A stretch of 64,000 nucleotides of DNA, taken from contig NZ_FOJF01000003.1 in assembly GCF_900110995.1 (NCBI RefSeq), positions 806,001-870,000 on the forward strand, in the 5' to 3' direction. Below, in pieces: positions 34,524-44,298 of the stretch (its first letter is position 1; the number at the start of each line of letters is the position of its first letter). Source of the stretch: Chitinophaga sp. YR573. GTDB taxonomy: Bacteria; Bacteroidota; Bacteroidia; Chitinophagales; Chitinophagaceae. Under the pieces are notes generated by a model that did not search any database, was not told the DNA's origin, and worked only from the letters and a program-made list of their open reading frames with translations. Made by a program: the position numbers and the translations under genes.

Positions 34524-37500
34524 ATGAAGCTAATCAGTTCAGCCTTACGGCATCCTGTTACTATACTAGTGGCTGTTATAGCCATCCTCTTTTTCTCTTA
34601 TACATCTGTCAGAAATACAAAAATAGATATTTTCCCACGCCTGGGATTACCGGTAGTATATGTGGCGCAGCCATATGGTGGCTTGTCTCCGGAACAGATG
34701 GAAGGTTTTATCACCTCATATTATGAATATCATTTCCTGTATATCACAGGTGTTAAATATGTAGAGTCCAAAAGTATACAGGGCGCCGCTATCATAAAAC
34801 TGGAATTTAATGAAGGTACAGACATGAGCCAGGCAATGGCGGAAGTGGTTGGATATGTGAACCGGTCAAGGGCCTTCATGCCTCCCGGAACAGTACCTCC
34901 GTTTATTACAAGGTTTGATGCCGGTAGCGTACCGGTAGGGCAACTGGTATTTCGTTCTGAAAGCCGGTCATTGGGTGAAATATCCGACCTGGCACTTTTT
35001 AAGGTACGTCCTATGTTTTCTACTTTACCCGGAGTATCTGCACCACCACCTTTTGGGGGTAATCAAAAAACAGTGTTGATTACCATTGATCCCGGAAAAT
35101 TGAGGGCTTACAATCTTTCACCGGATCAGGTAGTACAAACAGTGGCTAAGTTCAATACGATCTCCCCGGCAGGGAATGTCCGCATCGGAGATACAACTTA
35201 TATCACTCCGCAGAACAGCGTCATTGAAACATTACAGGATCTGCAGAACACTCCGCTTCAATTGGGTGCAGGACCAGCCGTATATGTAAAGGATATTGCC
35301 AATGTGAGCATGGGTGCAGATGTTACTACCAGTTATGCATTGATTAATGGTAAACGTTCCGTTTATATACCGGTCACCAAACGCGCAGATGCTTCTACCT
35401 GGGATGTGGTACAAAGAGTGAAAGCGGCTTTGCCGGATATGCAGGCTGCCATCCCTTCGGATATTAAAGTGACATATGAATTTGATCAGTCGGGGTATGT
35501 GATTAATTCCCTCAAAAGCCTGCTGTTTGAAGGAGGACTGGGAGCTATTCTTACTGGCCTGATGGTATTATTGTTCCTGAGCGATCTGCGTAGTGCCTTT
35601 ATTGTAATTTTGACTATTCCATTAGCGTTATTGACTTCTGCTACTTTATTGTATCTGACCGGCCAGACAATTAATATCATGACGCTCGGAGGACTGGCAC
35701 TATCTGTGGGCATACTGGTGGATGAAGCCACTGTAACGATAGAAAATATTCACCGGCATATAGAATCCGGAAAAGGAAAAGCAAGAGCTATTGCAGATGC
35801 AACAAAGGAGATAGCAGGACCTAAACTGCTCATCCTCTTAAGTATCCTCGCTGTGTTTGTACCAGCTATATTCATGAATGGTGTGCCTAAGGCGATGTTT
35901 ATGCCATTGTCACTGGCGGTATCGTTTGCTATGATCGCATCATTCCTGCTGTCACAGACATTTGTACCGGTAGTTGCTAACTGGTGGTTAAAAGACCATG
36001 CAATAAAAAGAGAAGATGGGCTATTTCATCGGATAAAGCAACGATATATAACAGCTGGGAAACTTATAGATAAAGGGTTTGGCTGGATAACGGCTATATT
36101 TATATTCGTCTCTATAGGGTTGGTCTCGTTGTTGTTTATATACACTGGTACTGAATTATTTCCACAAACGGATAGCGGGCAAACGCAGGTACGATTACGT
36201 TTACCTGTTGGCTCGCGTTTTGAACGTACGGAAGACGCCACCAGAAAACTTTTATCATTGGCAGATAGCATTGCCGGAAAAGGTAATACGGAAATCAGTT
36301 CCGCATTTATTGGTACGCAACCTTCCAGTTTTCCGGTAAACTATATTCATTTATGGACAAGCGGTCCGCAGGAATCTGTTACCCGGATAAAACTAAAAAG
36401 AGGGGTTATTCCTGTTGAATCATTCAGGGAGGCACTAAGAGCTGCTGTTAAAAAAGAAATGCCTCATGCTAAGATTTCTTTTGAACCGGGTGATATAGTT
36501 GAACAGGTATTGAACCTTGGTAGTAATAACCCGGTAGAAATTGCAGTAGTGAACCGCAATCTTACAGAAGGAAAGAAAACGACAGATCTGCTTATGCAAA
36601 AACTCTCTGCTATTGAATCCTTACGGGATTTACAGATCAGCACACCTTTGGATTATCCAGCTATCCGCCTGGATATCGATCGTGTAAAAGCAGGTCAGCT
36701 GGGCATTACCAGCGAACAGGTAGCCCGTTCTACTGTCACAGCAACTTCTTCCAGTCGGTTTACCACACCCGGCTACTGGCTGGATAAGGTTACCGGCACT
36801 GCATATCAGGTACAGGTACAATATCCTGAATATCTTATGAACAGCACCGGGCAACTGGAAGCAATACCTATATCCGGTGGTCATTATCTTAGTGAGGTGG
36901 CTACGTGGAAACATGTAAACATGCCGGGTGAATATGACCGGCTGAATCAGCAACGTTATATTACCATTACAGCCAATGTGCATAAACAGGACATGGGAAC
37001 TGTATTCAAAAAAGTACATCAGGCTATCAGTAGTATGCCTGATGGTACAAAAATATTACTGCGTGGGCAGCCCGAACTTTTACAACAGACGCTTAGCAGC
37101 TTGCAGGCGGGATTGTTGGTGGCAGTGATGGTCATATTTCTGGTGATGGCTGTTTATTTCCAGTCTTTCCGGGTAGCGCTGGCTACTTTATCTATCATAC
37201 CGGCAGTGATAACAGGTTCATTATTCTTTCTTTTTATCACCGGTAATTCTTTAAATATCGAGTCATACATGGGAGCTATTATGGCTGTGGGTGTAGCTAT
37301 TGCCAATGGTGTACTATTTATCACGAATGCAGAGCATTACAGAAAATCGGGGGATAACAAGTCCTTTATGCTGGCAGCAGAAAGCCGTTTACGCCCTATT
37401 CTGATGACAACTACAGCGATGATTGCAGGTATGATACCTATGGCATTAGGATTATCAGAGGGTGGGGAGCAGACGGCGCCTTTAGGTATTGCAGTAATTG

Positions 37501-37634
37501 GAGGGCTGCTTTTTTCGGCTATCAGCGTACTGTTTTTCCTTCCTTATGTGTACCAGTCAGTAATAGGCAGCATACCCTATAAACATGTATCTCTTGACCC
37601 CGATGATAAAAGCAGTATCAACTATGACAAATAA
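34524..37634 (+). CDS. RND-family efflux pump (AcrB/MexB-like)
   Basis: A 1036-residue inner-membrane proton-driven pump with twelve predicted helices and two large periplasmic loops. Family landmarks include the N-terminal RHPVTILVAVIAILFFSY helix, the double set FSLSV/VDEATVTIENI motif in helix four (ALSVGILVDEATVTIENIHR) with the charged Asp-Glu, and the C-terminal LAAESRLRPILMTTTAMIAGMIPMAL. The Asp pair typical of hydrophobe pumps reads VD/E rather than DD, closer to the heavy-metal and unknown RND subgroups; substrate is not predictable. The adaptor gene starts inside its 3' end by 11 bases. Confidence 0.95.
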   Translation: MKLISSALRHPVTILVAVIAILFFSYTSVRNTKIDIFPRLGLPVVYVAQPYGGLSPEQMEGFITSYYEYHFLYITGVKYVESKSIQGAAIIKLEFNEGTDMSQAMAEVVGYVNRSRAFMPPGTVPPFITRFDAGSVPVGQLVFRSESRSLGEISDLALFKVRPMFSTLPGVSAPPPFGGNQKTVLITIDPGKLRAYNLSPDQVVQTVAKFNTISPAGNVRIGDTTYITPQNSVIETLQDLQNTPLQLGAGPAVYVKDIANVSMGADVTTSYALINGKRSVYIPVTKRADASTWDVVQRVKAALPDMQAAIPSDIKVTYEFDQSGYVINSLKSLLFEGGLGAILTGLMVLLFLSDLRSAFIVILTIPLALLTSATLLYLTGQTINIMTLGGLALSVGILVDEATVTIENIHRHIESGKGKARAIADATKEIAGPKLLILLSILAVFVPAIFMNGVPKAMFMPLSLAVSFAMIASFLLSQTFVPVVANWWLKDHAIKREDGLFHRIKQRYITAGKLIDKGFGWITAIFIFVSIGLVSLLFIYTGTELFPQTDSGQTQVRLRLPVGSRFERTEDATRKLLSLADSIAGKGNTEISSAFIGTQPSSFPVNYIHLWTSGPQESVTRIKLKRGVIPVESFREALRAAVKKEMPHAKISFEPGDIVEQVLNLGSNNPVEIAVVNRNLTEGKKTTDLLMQKLSAIESLRDLQISTPLDYPAIRLDIDRVKAGQLGITSEQVARSTVTATSSSRFTTPGYWLDKVTGTAYQVQVQYPEYLMNSTGQLEAIPISGGHYLSEVATWKHVNMPGEYDRLNQQRYITITANVHKQDMGTVFKKVHQAISSMPDGTKILLRGQPELLQQTLSSLQAGLLVAVMVIFLVMAVYFQSFRVALATLSIIPAVITGSLFFLFITGNSLNIESYMGAIMAVGVAIANGVLFITNAEHYRKSGDNKSFMLAAESRLRPILMTTTAMIAGMIPMALGLSEGGEQTAPLGIAVIGGLLFSAISVLFFLPYVYQSVIGSIPYKHVSLDPDDKSSINYDK

Positions 37635-38715
37635 TTTCAATTATATGCGATTATTCGCTTTACTATTAATGCTGGCTGCATGTAATAACAGTCGGGAAAG
37701 AACTAACGATACTACTGCTGCTCAGGATACGGTACCGGTATTTATTTTACAGCAGGATACTTTAAAGAAAATAGTGGAATTACCTGCGGAATTAGTGCCT
37801 TATGAAAATGCAGAATTATTCGCTAAAGTGCAGGGTTTTGTCCGTGAGATGAAAGTAGATCTGGGGGATCATGTAAGGAAGGGGCAAACGCTGGCAGTCA
37901 TTGAAGCGCCGGAAATTAACAGTCGGTTTGCAGAGTCGGAAGCAACTTATCAATCTGCGAAAGCTAAATGGATGTCCGGTAAAGACAATTATGAAAGATT
38001 GTACAGGGCTTCCAAAGCGAAGACACCTGGCATTGTAGCACCGGTGGATCTTGAACGCAGCCGTAATCAGATGCTGGCAGACAGTGCTACATATGTAGCA
38101 GCGGGAAAACAATCCGAGGCTTATAAAGAAGTCTCTGGTTACTTATACATTAAAGCACCGTTTGATGGCGTAATAACCGCACGTAAAGCAGATCCAGGCG
38201 CTTTGGTAGGTACAAATGCCATGCTGCTTACTATACAGAATAACCGCATACTACGCTTACGTGCAGCTGTGCCTGAAATTTATGTATCAGCAGCCAATAC
38301 ATCAAAAAATATTGATTTCAGGGTAGATGCATATCCTACTCAACGCTTTCAGGCAAAGCTGGCCCGTAAGTCAGAGACTATTGATCCTGCTACCAGAACA
38401 GAGCTGTGGGAGTTTGAAGTAGATAATACCCATCATGAATTAAAAGCGGGCGCCTTTGCATATATAAAAATTGGAATTGAGCGCAATGCGCTTTCATTCA
38501 TGGTCCCGGCTTCAACAATCGCTACCACTCAGGAGAGGAAATTTGTAATCCGTCTCAAAGAGGGGAAAGCAGAATGGGTGGATGTGCGACAGGGGATTAC
38601 CAATGATACCGGTATTGAAGTATTTGGTGAATTAAGACAGGGAGATACATTGCTTGTAAAAGCGACTGATGAGCGTAAACCTGGAAGTAGTGCTTATTGG
38701 AAAGTAAGGAAATAA
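37624..38715 (+). CDS. RND membrane-fusion (adaptor) lipoprotein
   Basis: A periplasmic adaptor of about 363 residues, HlyD/MFP family. A lipoprotein signal ends at LAAC. The biotinyl-lipoyl halves (VQGFVREMKVDLGDHVRKGQTLAVIEAPE and SGYLYIKAPFDGVITARKADPGALV) flank a short helical hairpin, then beta-barrel and membrane-proximal domains follow. Starts at 37585, 37624 and 37645 are all in frame; 37645 gives the most compact signal and 37624 overlaps the pump stop by 11 bases. The gene comes last, after TolC and the pump, whereas most RND operons put the adaptor first. Confidence 0.9.
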   Translation: MTNNFNYMRLFALLLMLAACNNSRERTNDTTAAQDTVPVFILQQDTLKKIVELPAELVPYENAELFAKVQGFVREMKVDLGDHVRKGQTLAVIEAPEINSRFAESEATYQSAKAKWMSGKDNYERLYRASKAKTPGIVAPVDLERSRNQMLADSATYVAAGKQSEAYKEVSGYLYIKAPFDGVITARKADPGALVGTNAMLLTIQNNRILRLRAAVPEIYVSAANTSKNIDFRVDAYPTQRFQAKLARKSETIDPATRTELWEFEVDNTHHELKAGAFAYIKIGIERNALSFMVPASTIATTQERKFVIRLKEGKAEWVDVRQGITNDTGIEVFGELRQGDTLLVKATDERKPGSSAYWKVRK

Positions 38716-38761
38716 TGCATCTGGCAGCTATTAGTAGATGAGAATGATTAAAATACGAATA

Positions 38762-38794
38762 AAAAAGGGGTGTTTCATTTTAAATGAAACACCC
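38762..38794 (-). terminator. Bidirectional terminator between adaptor and cytochrome-like genes
   Basis: GGGTGTTTCATTT (38768-38780) and AAATGAAACACCC (38782-38794) form a perfect 13-bp inverted repeat. Read from the minus strand it is followed by CTTTTTT, serving the gene that ends at 38806; it also lies 46 bases after the adaptor gene. Confidence 0.8.
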
Positions 38795-38805
38795 TTATCA
38801 AAATA

Positions 38806-40287
38806 TCAATTTCCTTTTTGATTCATCTTAAGCGCCCTTTCAAACCTCGCCAGCTTGCTCATAGTCTGCCCTATATCCGGGGCATCAACAGGCTTATTAA
38901 CCGTATCACAAATAAAAGAAAGATCACTGCCCAAACGGAACTGTGCCACCCCATGGCATCCCTGACAGCCACCCATGGAATACCGTTTTCCATTATAAAC
39001 AATATTCTCTCCGCTATCAATAGGAGTACCAATTCCAGAGCCCCTGAAAATCTGTAAAGTAGTATCAGACTCAATCACATAATTGGCCAGGAAGAAATTA
39101 GGATAATGGGAGTCATTGGTCGTTTTTGCCTGTACCCCGATCAGATTATAATACTTCCATACAGAATTACGATTTGCTCTGTCCAGTAACCTGTGCGCCT
39201 CAATATTCGCCTGATTAACCTGATCTTCAACTTTACTTACACGGGGATAACCAGCAATAATAGTACCCCCATATGTAGGAGGGTCAAGTTTTTCATAACC
39301 CATGCTCAATTTAGGAAGCGTATCATCCTTATGTTCCCATGTAGCAAAAACGAAGTTCGGATATTTGCGTGTTTTGTGAATGATATGCAAACCAATAAGG
39401 AGATATGTATCATTTATCGCCTTTATAGTCCCATCTGCATTTTTACTATAAGTCAAAATTTTTCGCTGGAAATAAGTCTCAGCCTTTCCATCTTCAGGCA
39501 GCTTCTTACGCCAGGCAGTTTTAACTTCTATAGAACCTTCCGGCTCCCTGCTGCCAGGATCGTTAGAGCCCGTACCACAAGGCAGGCAAATAACATTTTC
39601 CGAAGGTGGGCAATCGCAGGTATTTTCTGCCCCCTGATAGTACGTATTATATTTCTGGATATTATTGAACGTCGTAATATTCGCCTGTTTTAATTTCTCT
39701 GCAGTGTTATAATGATTAAGGACATAGTCGTATTCATCCCGATTTACCTTCGCCTGATAAAGTACCTGGTATTTTTTACCATGTTCACGCGTATATGCAT
39801 AAAGATTACAAGACCCGATTTCATTATTTTCATCAAGATTATTGAAAAGAGTAAGATCTACGCCAGGCTCGCTCGGGAAAGAACTGCTTGTATAGCTATA
39901 AACAGGCACCTTATCGAAGGGCAGCATCATATCATTACCAGGGCGAAATTCCACCCGGTGATTATAGGTTTCCCATACAGCCAGATCAGGAAAAGGTTTT
40001 GAGTCTCTGGAATAATTCCATCCGTAATCAGGTTCTCCGCGTTGATGCCTGGCGCCACTGCTTTCATAACTTGATCTCCAGTTCAATGCCAGGAATTCAT
40101 TCCAGGCAAATTGGGCCAGTGCCAACTGACTGGTATCTGATGGAGTGTCATGTGGAGGCTTACTCATGAACTCGATGGAATATGACTTCGTTTCCCTGGC
40201 AAATAATGCTCCAGGCTTCCGTAGCATGAATATAGCACCTGTAATGATAAGCAGCAGGAGGAGAATAATCAGAACAGCTTTTTTCAT
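38806..40287 (-). CDS. Membrane-anchored single-heme c-type cytochrome-like protein
   Basis: A 493-residue protein with an N-terminal membrane anchor (residues 4-22) and a periplasmic domain. Near the C-terminus C441-QG-C444-H445 is a c-type heme attachment motif (GGCQGCHGVAQF). A separate cluster of four cysteines near residues 220-240 (CDCPPSENVICLPCG) could bind a metal. The first part has WNEFLALNWRSSYESSG and DLAVWETYNHRVEF, seen in uncharacterised proteins with cytochrome-like ends. It is the last gene of the tyrosinase operon, 51 bases after the tyrosinase. It may accept electrons for, or channel products from, the copper enzyme; this is inference. Confidence 0.75.
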   Translation of the reverse strand: MKKAVLIILLLLLIITGAIFMLRKPGALFARETKSYSIEFMSKPPHDTPSDTSQLALAQFAWNEFLALNWRSSYESSGARHQRGEPDYGWNYSRDSKPFPDLAVWETYNHRVEFRPGNDMMLPFDKVPVYSYTSSSFPSEPGVDLTLFNNLDENNEIGSCNLYAYTREHGKKYQVLYQAKVNRDEYDYVLNHYNTAEKLKQANITTFNNIQKYNTYYQGAENTCDCPPSENVICLPCGTGSNDPGSREPEGSIEVKTAWRKKLPEDGKAETYFQRKILTYSKNADGTIKAINDTYLLIGLHIIHKTRKYPNFVFATWEHKDDTLPKLSMGYEKLDPPTYGGTIIAGYPRVSKVEDQVNQANIEAHRLLDRANRNSVWKYYNLIGVQAKTTNDSHYPNFFLANYVIESDTTLQIFRGSGIGTPIDSGENIVYNGKRYSMGGCQGCHGVAQFRLGSDLSFICDTVNKPVDAPDIGQTMSKLARFERALKMNQKGN

Positions 40288-40338
40288 CTTGTTAATAGTT
40301 TAAGAGGATGCTGTACATCAGCATCCTCTCCGTTATTA

Positions 40339-41910
40339 TTAAATTATTTCCATTACTATTGAATTATCAGCAATCGCCGCATTCAATAGTGGCTGGGCCT
40401 CTTCCCGGCCAATAATCTCAATCCTGAAATTGGAAAGGTCAGGATTTATCTTGTCCAGGTTGAAATATGCTTCTGTTTTAAGATGTGCACGGCAGTTTTC
40501 ACAGCCAAGCACATTCCATCTGCTTAACACCGAATGATGTCCTATATAATGTTCCTTACCATCCACAGTAGCATAAGCAGTCAGTACAAAGGAGCCAAAG
40601 ATATTTCCCCGGTTGATATTAGCCACCCGGAGCTTGTTGGTAGTCAGCTTTTCCTGAGCCGCCAGCTCTTCACCATGCATCCAGTGTATAAGATCCAAAG
40701 ATCCCACTGTGTAAACATAACCTAACTGTGTTTCAATATTGATGCATTCACGGGTGGTATAGAATGTACCGGTTGCACTATTTAAGAAAGGCTTGAGCGG
40801 AGAATCCAGCGTTAATGGCTCATTTTTAGGATAACCTGCACTAGGGCCTCCATCATCGCTGTTAGTACCAGGAAAACCAGGAATGATCTGGAAGTGATTA
40901 GTAAAATCGTGTTTCTTTTGCCATATCCAGAACATCCTGTCCACATTACAGTGATGGAAAAAGAATACAGGATCAAATGCTGCCGTATCATTTTCGCCCA
41001 TATCGCCATTAGCTCCCGGAATAGGGGAAAAATCCGGATTATTGGGCCCGGGAATATTGAACCCACCGACAGACAGATGAATATCATTATGTGGGGTTTC
41101 CAGTGCTACCACAACAGGGTCCTTCGACGGTATCATGTTCCATGAAGCGGCAGATTTTTGATTGGAGAACACTGTATAATTAGGGGCATCAAGGCATAGC
41201 GTATAAAGCACATGTACTCCGCCAAGCTGCAGCCGCTTATCGATATCCGGCAGCGAAACGGTCTTGTTCAACCAACCCGTAATATTGCCATTTAGAAGGT
41301 TAGTACCCTGACTGGCACTAAATTGACTATTATGCTTATCGGATTTTGCTTTAGCTGCCGGTGTGCCTACCAGACCGGAATATGGATACCGCACCGTGTC
41401 TGTACCCGCAGGTTTCGAATATGTAGAGTTGTCGTTATTCACATTATCGTTGATAGCTATCTGGAATTTGTACGACCGGAGCGGATTGTCGACCATGTGC
41501 CCGCGAATTGACACCTGCTCCCGTGTCAGTGACCAGGGCATTCCTTTGGAAAGAGACTCATGTTCTGTTTCATCCCAATAAGGAAGCGTAACTTCTTCAC
41601 AACCCTTAATGCTACGGAGCGCATTCTCAATCTTGTAAAGATACACGCGGTGCCAGGTAGGGAACAACACATTGTTATGATTGCAGTATCCTCCCCAGTA
41701 ATTGCCATCTGTAGCACCCTGATCACGGAATGGTTCACCATGATACCCACCAATAGTAAAAAGTGAATTGGGATCATTGACCGGTAATTCCTTGATCCCC
41801 TTCCAGGCAAGCATGAGGTTTTCCAGAGGCGCCGGAGTGCCGGAATCATATAAATCTTCCAGTTCGCGGAGTGAACGACGAACACGGATACCTGACTCAT
41901 TATTTTCCAT
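40339..41910 (-). CDS. Tyrosinase-family copper oxidase (common central domain)
   Basis: A 523-residue type-3 copper protein. Copper A ligands are H57 (GGYHG), H78 and H87 (CNHNNVLFPTWHR). Copper B ligands are H274 and H278 (PHNDIHL) and H320 in the signature FDPVFFFHHCNVDRMF. The C-terminal 170 residues form an extra beta-rich domain, as in plant and bacterial polyphenol oxidases. No signal peptide is visible, so export would need Tat or a partner. It probably oxidises phenols to quinones with O2. The gene lies 11 bases after the Cys-rich membrane protein gene and 51 bases before the cytochrome-like gene. Confidence 0.9.
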   Translation of the reverse strand: MENNESGIRVRRSLRELEDLYDSGTPAPLENLMLAWKGIKELPVNDPNSLFTIGGYHGEPFRDQGATDGNYWGGYCNHNNVLFPTWHRVYLYKIENALRSIKGCEEVTLPYWDETEHESLSKGMPWSLTREQVSIRGHMVDNPLRSYKFQIAINDNVNNDNSTYSKPAGTDTVRYPYSGLVGTPAAKAKSDKHNSQFSASQGTNLLNGNITGWLNKTVSLPDIDKRLQLGGVHVLYTLCLDAPNYTVFSNQKSAASWNMIPSKDPVVVALETPHNDIHLSVGGFNIPGPNNPDFSPIPGANGDMGENDTAAFDPVFFFHHCNVDRMFWIWQKKHDFTNHFQIIPGFPGTNSDDGGPSAGYPKNEPLTLDSPLKPFLNSATGTFYTTRECINIETQLGYVYTVGSLDLIHWMHGEELAAQEKLTTNKLRVANINRGNIFGSFVLTAYATVDGKEHYIGHHSVLSRWNVLGCENCRAHLKTEAYFNLDKINPDLSNFRIEIIGREEAQPLLNAAIADNSIVMEII

Positions 41911-41921
41911 AAGAATAGATT

Positions 41922-42344
41922 TTATTGTTGAAATTTAAGAGACCTGACAGCGAATGTGCCTAACAGAGAACCTGCAATAATGAAAAGCATTCCCGTTATA
42001 AGCAGCAATTTTATTTCGGGAAATACAAACCTTGAAAGCAGCAGACAAGTTGCGCCGATAACACTACTACAAAAGGGCAGGGGGCCTTTTTGTTTGATAG
42101 TCCTGTATTGCATCGCTACATGAAATAATAAGAATCCCAGCAATACCGGTAACAGCCAGGGCATATAAGGGAGTTTTGCCATACCGATGCTTCCAAACAT
42201 ACTCATATACACCGCCCAGCATAGCGGACATTTGGGAAAGAAAGCGATGAGTATACTAAGCAGGAAGGAGGATACTGTTCTTGCTGATTTCTTTGATACC
42301 TGCTGCCATTTTTTATTGCCAGGGGTGCAATTACAAGTTTCCAT
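41922..42344 (-). CDS. Cysteine-rich membrane protein of the tyrosinase operon (MerC-like)
   Basis: A 140-residue protein with four predicted helices (about 27-49, 56-75, 87-104, 111-131). Cysteines are in METCNCTPG at the N-terminus, PKCPLCWAVYMS at the first helix and single sites later, a layout like MerC-type metal-transport proteins. It stands between the unknown 149-residue protein and the tyrosinase, starting 22 bases after the first. Copper delivery to the tyrosinase is a reasonable guess but not shown. Confidence 0.7.
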   Translation of the reverse strand: METCNCTPGNKKWQQVSKKSARTVSSFLLSILIAFFPKCPLCWAVYMSMFGSIGMAKLPYMPWLLPVLLGFLLFHVAMQYRTIKQKGPLPFCSSVIGATCLLLSRFVFPEIKLLLITGMLFIIAGSLLGTFAVRSLKFQQ

Positions 42345-42366
42345 ACTTAGGGGGTTGAGTAAATAA

Positions 42367-42816
42367 TCACGCTGGTTTGCTAAGATCTACAGCATAACAG
42401 GTAGCTACCTCACCCGCTTTATGGATACTGGTTCCATCCATTGACGGATGATCTTTCAAGCGGACAACAGATCCTGACAGTACATTGGCCTGAAATTTTC
42501 CACCGGGTACTTTGGGTAGATAATAAATGTTGTAACCATATTCCCAAAAGGCTTCTTTGTCACCAGCTTTATTGTAGCCGGTACCGGTAATTTCCATGCC
42601 CAGTGGTTTCGTGTCCAATATTTTCCCCTTCAATTCCAGACTCCATTCACCATCTGTACCTATGGTACCGGAGATCTCACCATTGTCGCTAATGAATAGT
42701 TTGATTGTGCCATCACCTAGTTCCAGGTCGTTTGGCGGGATACTTAAATCGATTTCGTTTAAGAAGCTGCGATACGACCATACGGACTCGTTAGGATATT
42801 CAATTTTTTTTGCCAT
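42367..42816 (-). CDS. Unknown 149-residue protein, first gene of the tyrosinase operon
   Basis: The Met at 42816 (MAKKIEYPNES) is preferred to the longer frame beginning at 42894, which adds a poorly conserved-looking leader. No signal or membrane segment is seen. Beta-strand-rich pattern (DGTIKLFISDNGEISGTIGTD, WSLELKGKIL, MEITGTGYNKAGDKEAFWEYGYNIYYLP) suggests a small beta barrel or sandwich. It contains one cysteine (ATCYAVDLSKPA). I recognise no family. Its position first in a tyrosinase operon recalls the caddie/chaperone of Streptomyces MelC1, but MelC1 has His-rich features not seen here. Confidence 0.6.
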   Translation of the reverse strand: MAKKIEYPNESVWSYRSFLNEIDLSIPPNDLELGDGTIKLFISDNGEISGTIGTDGEWSLELKGKILDTKPLGMEITGTGYNKAGDKEAFWEYGYNIYYLPKVPGGKFQANVLSGSVVRLKDHPSMDGTSIHKAGEVATCYAVDLSKPA

Positions 42817-43233
42817 GATAGATGTGTTTAAGTATGAACAATAAATATCTTGCTCCTTTGAAAGAAGAAGTGAAGGACCGGTATTTAAATGCATGAAAAA
42901 TCCCCTGTCACATTGGAGTTATGACACATTCACATGCTATGGATAATAAGAAGACTACTATACGAGTTCCCGAATAAGGTTAGTTATCATATTTTGAGGT
43001 TCTTGGTTATTGTTGTGGTATATATAATTTTCTTAGGATGTCTAAACGACTTATGGTTGCCAAATGTATAATTAAAATTAATAAAAAAATCAATCCTGAA
43101 AAAATATTATCAGGATAGGTATATTAAGTAAATATTTTGAATATCAATATATTAGATAATACATTTAATGCTTCGATAGTAACAGATATGTATATACGAT
43201 ATAAACTTCAGAGCGATCAGTTTATAGAATTGA
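42817..43233. other. AT-rich intergenic region upstream of the tyrosinase operon
   Basis: About 417 bases with no supported gene. The minus-strand tyrosinase operon starts here, and the dienelactone hydrolase gene ends at 43234. The sequence is very AT-rich from 43010 to 43230. A weak hairpin (ATCCTGA and TCAGGAT, near 43093-43116) is the only structure I see; it may end the hydrolase transcript. Confidence 0.5.
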
Positions 43234-44121
43234 TTATTTTAATTTTGCAGTCAAAAATTCAATAGTACGTTTCCATGCAAGTTCCGCAGCTGGTTTATCA
43301 TAACGGGGTGTTGTATCATTATGAAAACCATGGTTTACACCAGGATAAATGTAAGCAGTATATTCTTTGTGATTCTCTTTCAACGCACTTTCATAAGCGG
43401 GCCATCCTTCATTCACATGAGTATCTAATTCTGCATATTGTAAAAGCAGTGGTGCTTTTATCTGAGGCACAAGTTCTTTCGGCGGTTGCGCACCATAAAA
43501 CGGCACAGCGGCAGCCAGATCAGCTATACGTACTGCCATCATATTAGCGATCCCGCCACCAAAACAAAAACCTACAACACCTATTTTCCCATTGCAATCA
43601 GGATGTTTTTTCAGGTATTCATAAGCAGCTATAAAGTCTTCCAGCATTTCATTCTTATCTCTTTTGCTCTGCAATTCACGCCCTTTATCATCATTACCAG
43701 GATAACCACCTAACGGAGTCAAAGCATCCGGAGCAATAGATATAAATCCAGCCAATGCCGCTCTTCTGGCCACATCTTCAATGTATGGATTCAATCCACG
43801 ATTCTCATGAACAACCACAATGCCGCCAAGCTTTTTCGTTGTACCGGCAGGTTTAGATAACAAAGCCTTGATTGATCCTCCACCTTTTTCAGAGTTGTAA
43901 TGAATATATTCAGATATAAGACGGGGATCATCTGGTTTCACCTGAATGGCATGCTGGTAATCAGGCATCAGGAAACTCATCAGTGAAGTGACTGTCAAAC
44001 CTCCGACTGCGTATATAGACAGCTTTTCTATAAAGTCGCGTCTGTTCACCCTGTTATGAGCATAATCATCATACAGATCAAATACTTCCTGTTTGATATC
44101 TTCTTTTTTGATTTCGTTCAT
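43234..44121 (-). CDS. Dienelactone hydrolase family protein
   Basis: A 295-residue alpha/beta hydrolase of the dienelactone hydrolase family (carboxymethylenebutenolidase-like). The nucleophile elbow GFCFGGG carries Cys, the catalytic Asp is in [12 protein letters not shown] and the His in [16 protein letters not shown]. The N-terminus has [19 protein letters not shown], a twin-arginine-like signal, so Tat export is possible. Length is slightly above the family because of this leader. No catechol-pathway gene is adjacent, so ring cleavage is not implied; related proteins act on other esters and lactones. Confidence 0.9.
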   Translation of the reverse strand: MNEIKKEDIKQEVFDLYDDYAHNRVNRRDFIEKLSIYAVGGLTVTSLMSFLMPDYQHAIQVKPDDPRLISEYIHYNSEKGGGSIKALLSKPAGTTKKLGGIVVVHENRGLNPYIEDVARRAALAGFISIAPDALTPLGGYPGNDDKGRELQSKRDKNEMLEDFIAAYEYLKKHPDCNGKIGVVGFCFGGGIANMMAVRIADLAAAVPFYGAQPPKELVPQIKAPLLLQYAELDTHVNEGWPAYESALKENHKEYTAYIYPGVNHGFHNDTTPRYDKPAAELAWKRTIEFLTAKLK

Positions 44122-44138
44122 ATGGATTGGGTTTGTAT

Positions 44139-44146
44139 TAAAGTTA
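44139..44146 (-). promoter_or_regulatory. Candidate -7 element of the dienelactone hydrolase gene
   Basis: The minus strand reads TAACTTTA, the same variant as before the AraC gene at 5707. It ends 17 bases before the ATG, giving a normal short leader. Confidence 0.35.
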
Positions 44147-44298
44147 CCTGATTTAAACGATCATTTATATATTACTTATTTTAAAACGTACATCGTAATT
44201 TATGTCAATCCTTTCTGCACTATTTACCAATCTTAGACAACTTATCCAACAATTCAGTTAAATTAGCGTTACGATTTGTTAATTTAACATCTATATCT

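Noticed and set aside
39193-41145. Plus-strand frames of 60-166 codons opposite the tyrosinase and cytochrome-like genes
   Set aside because: Antisense to genes with intact catalytic and heme motifs and without any recognisable domain.
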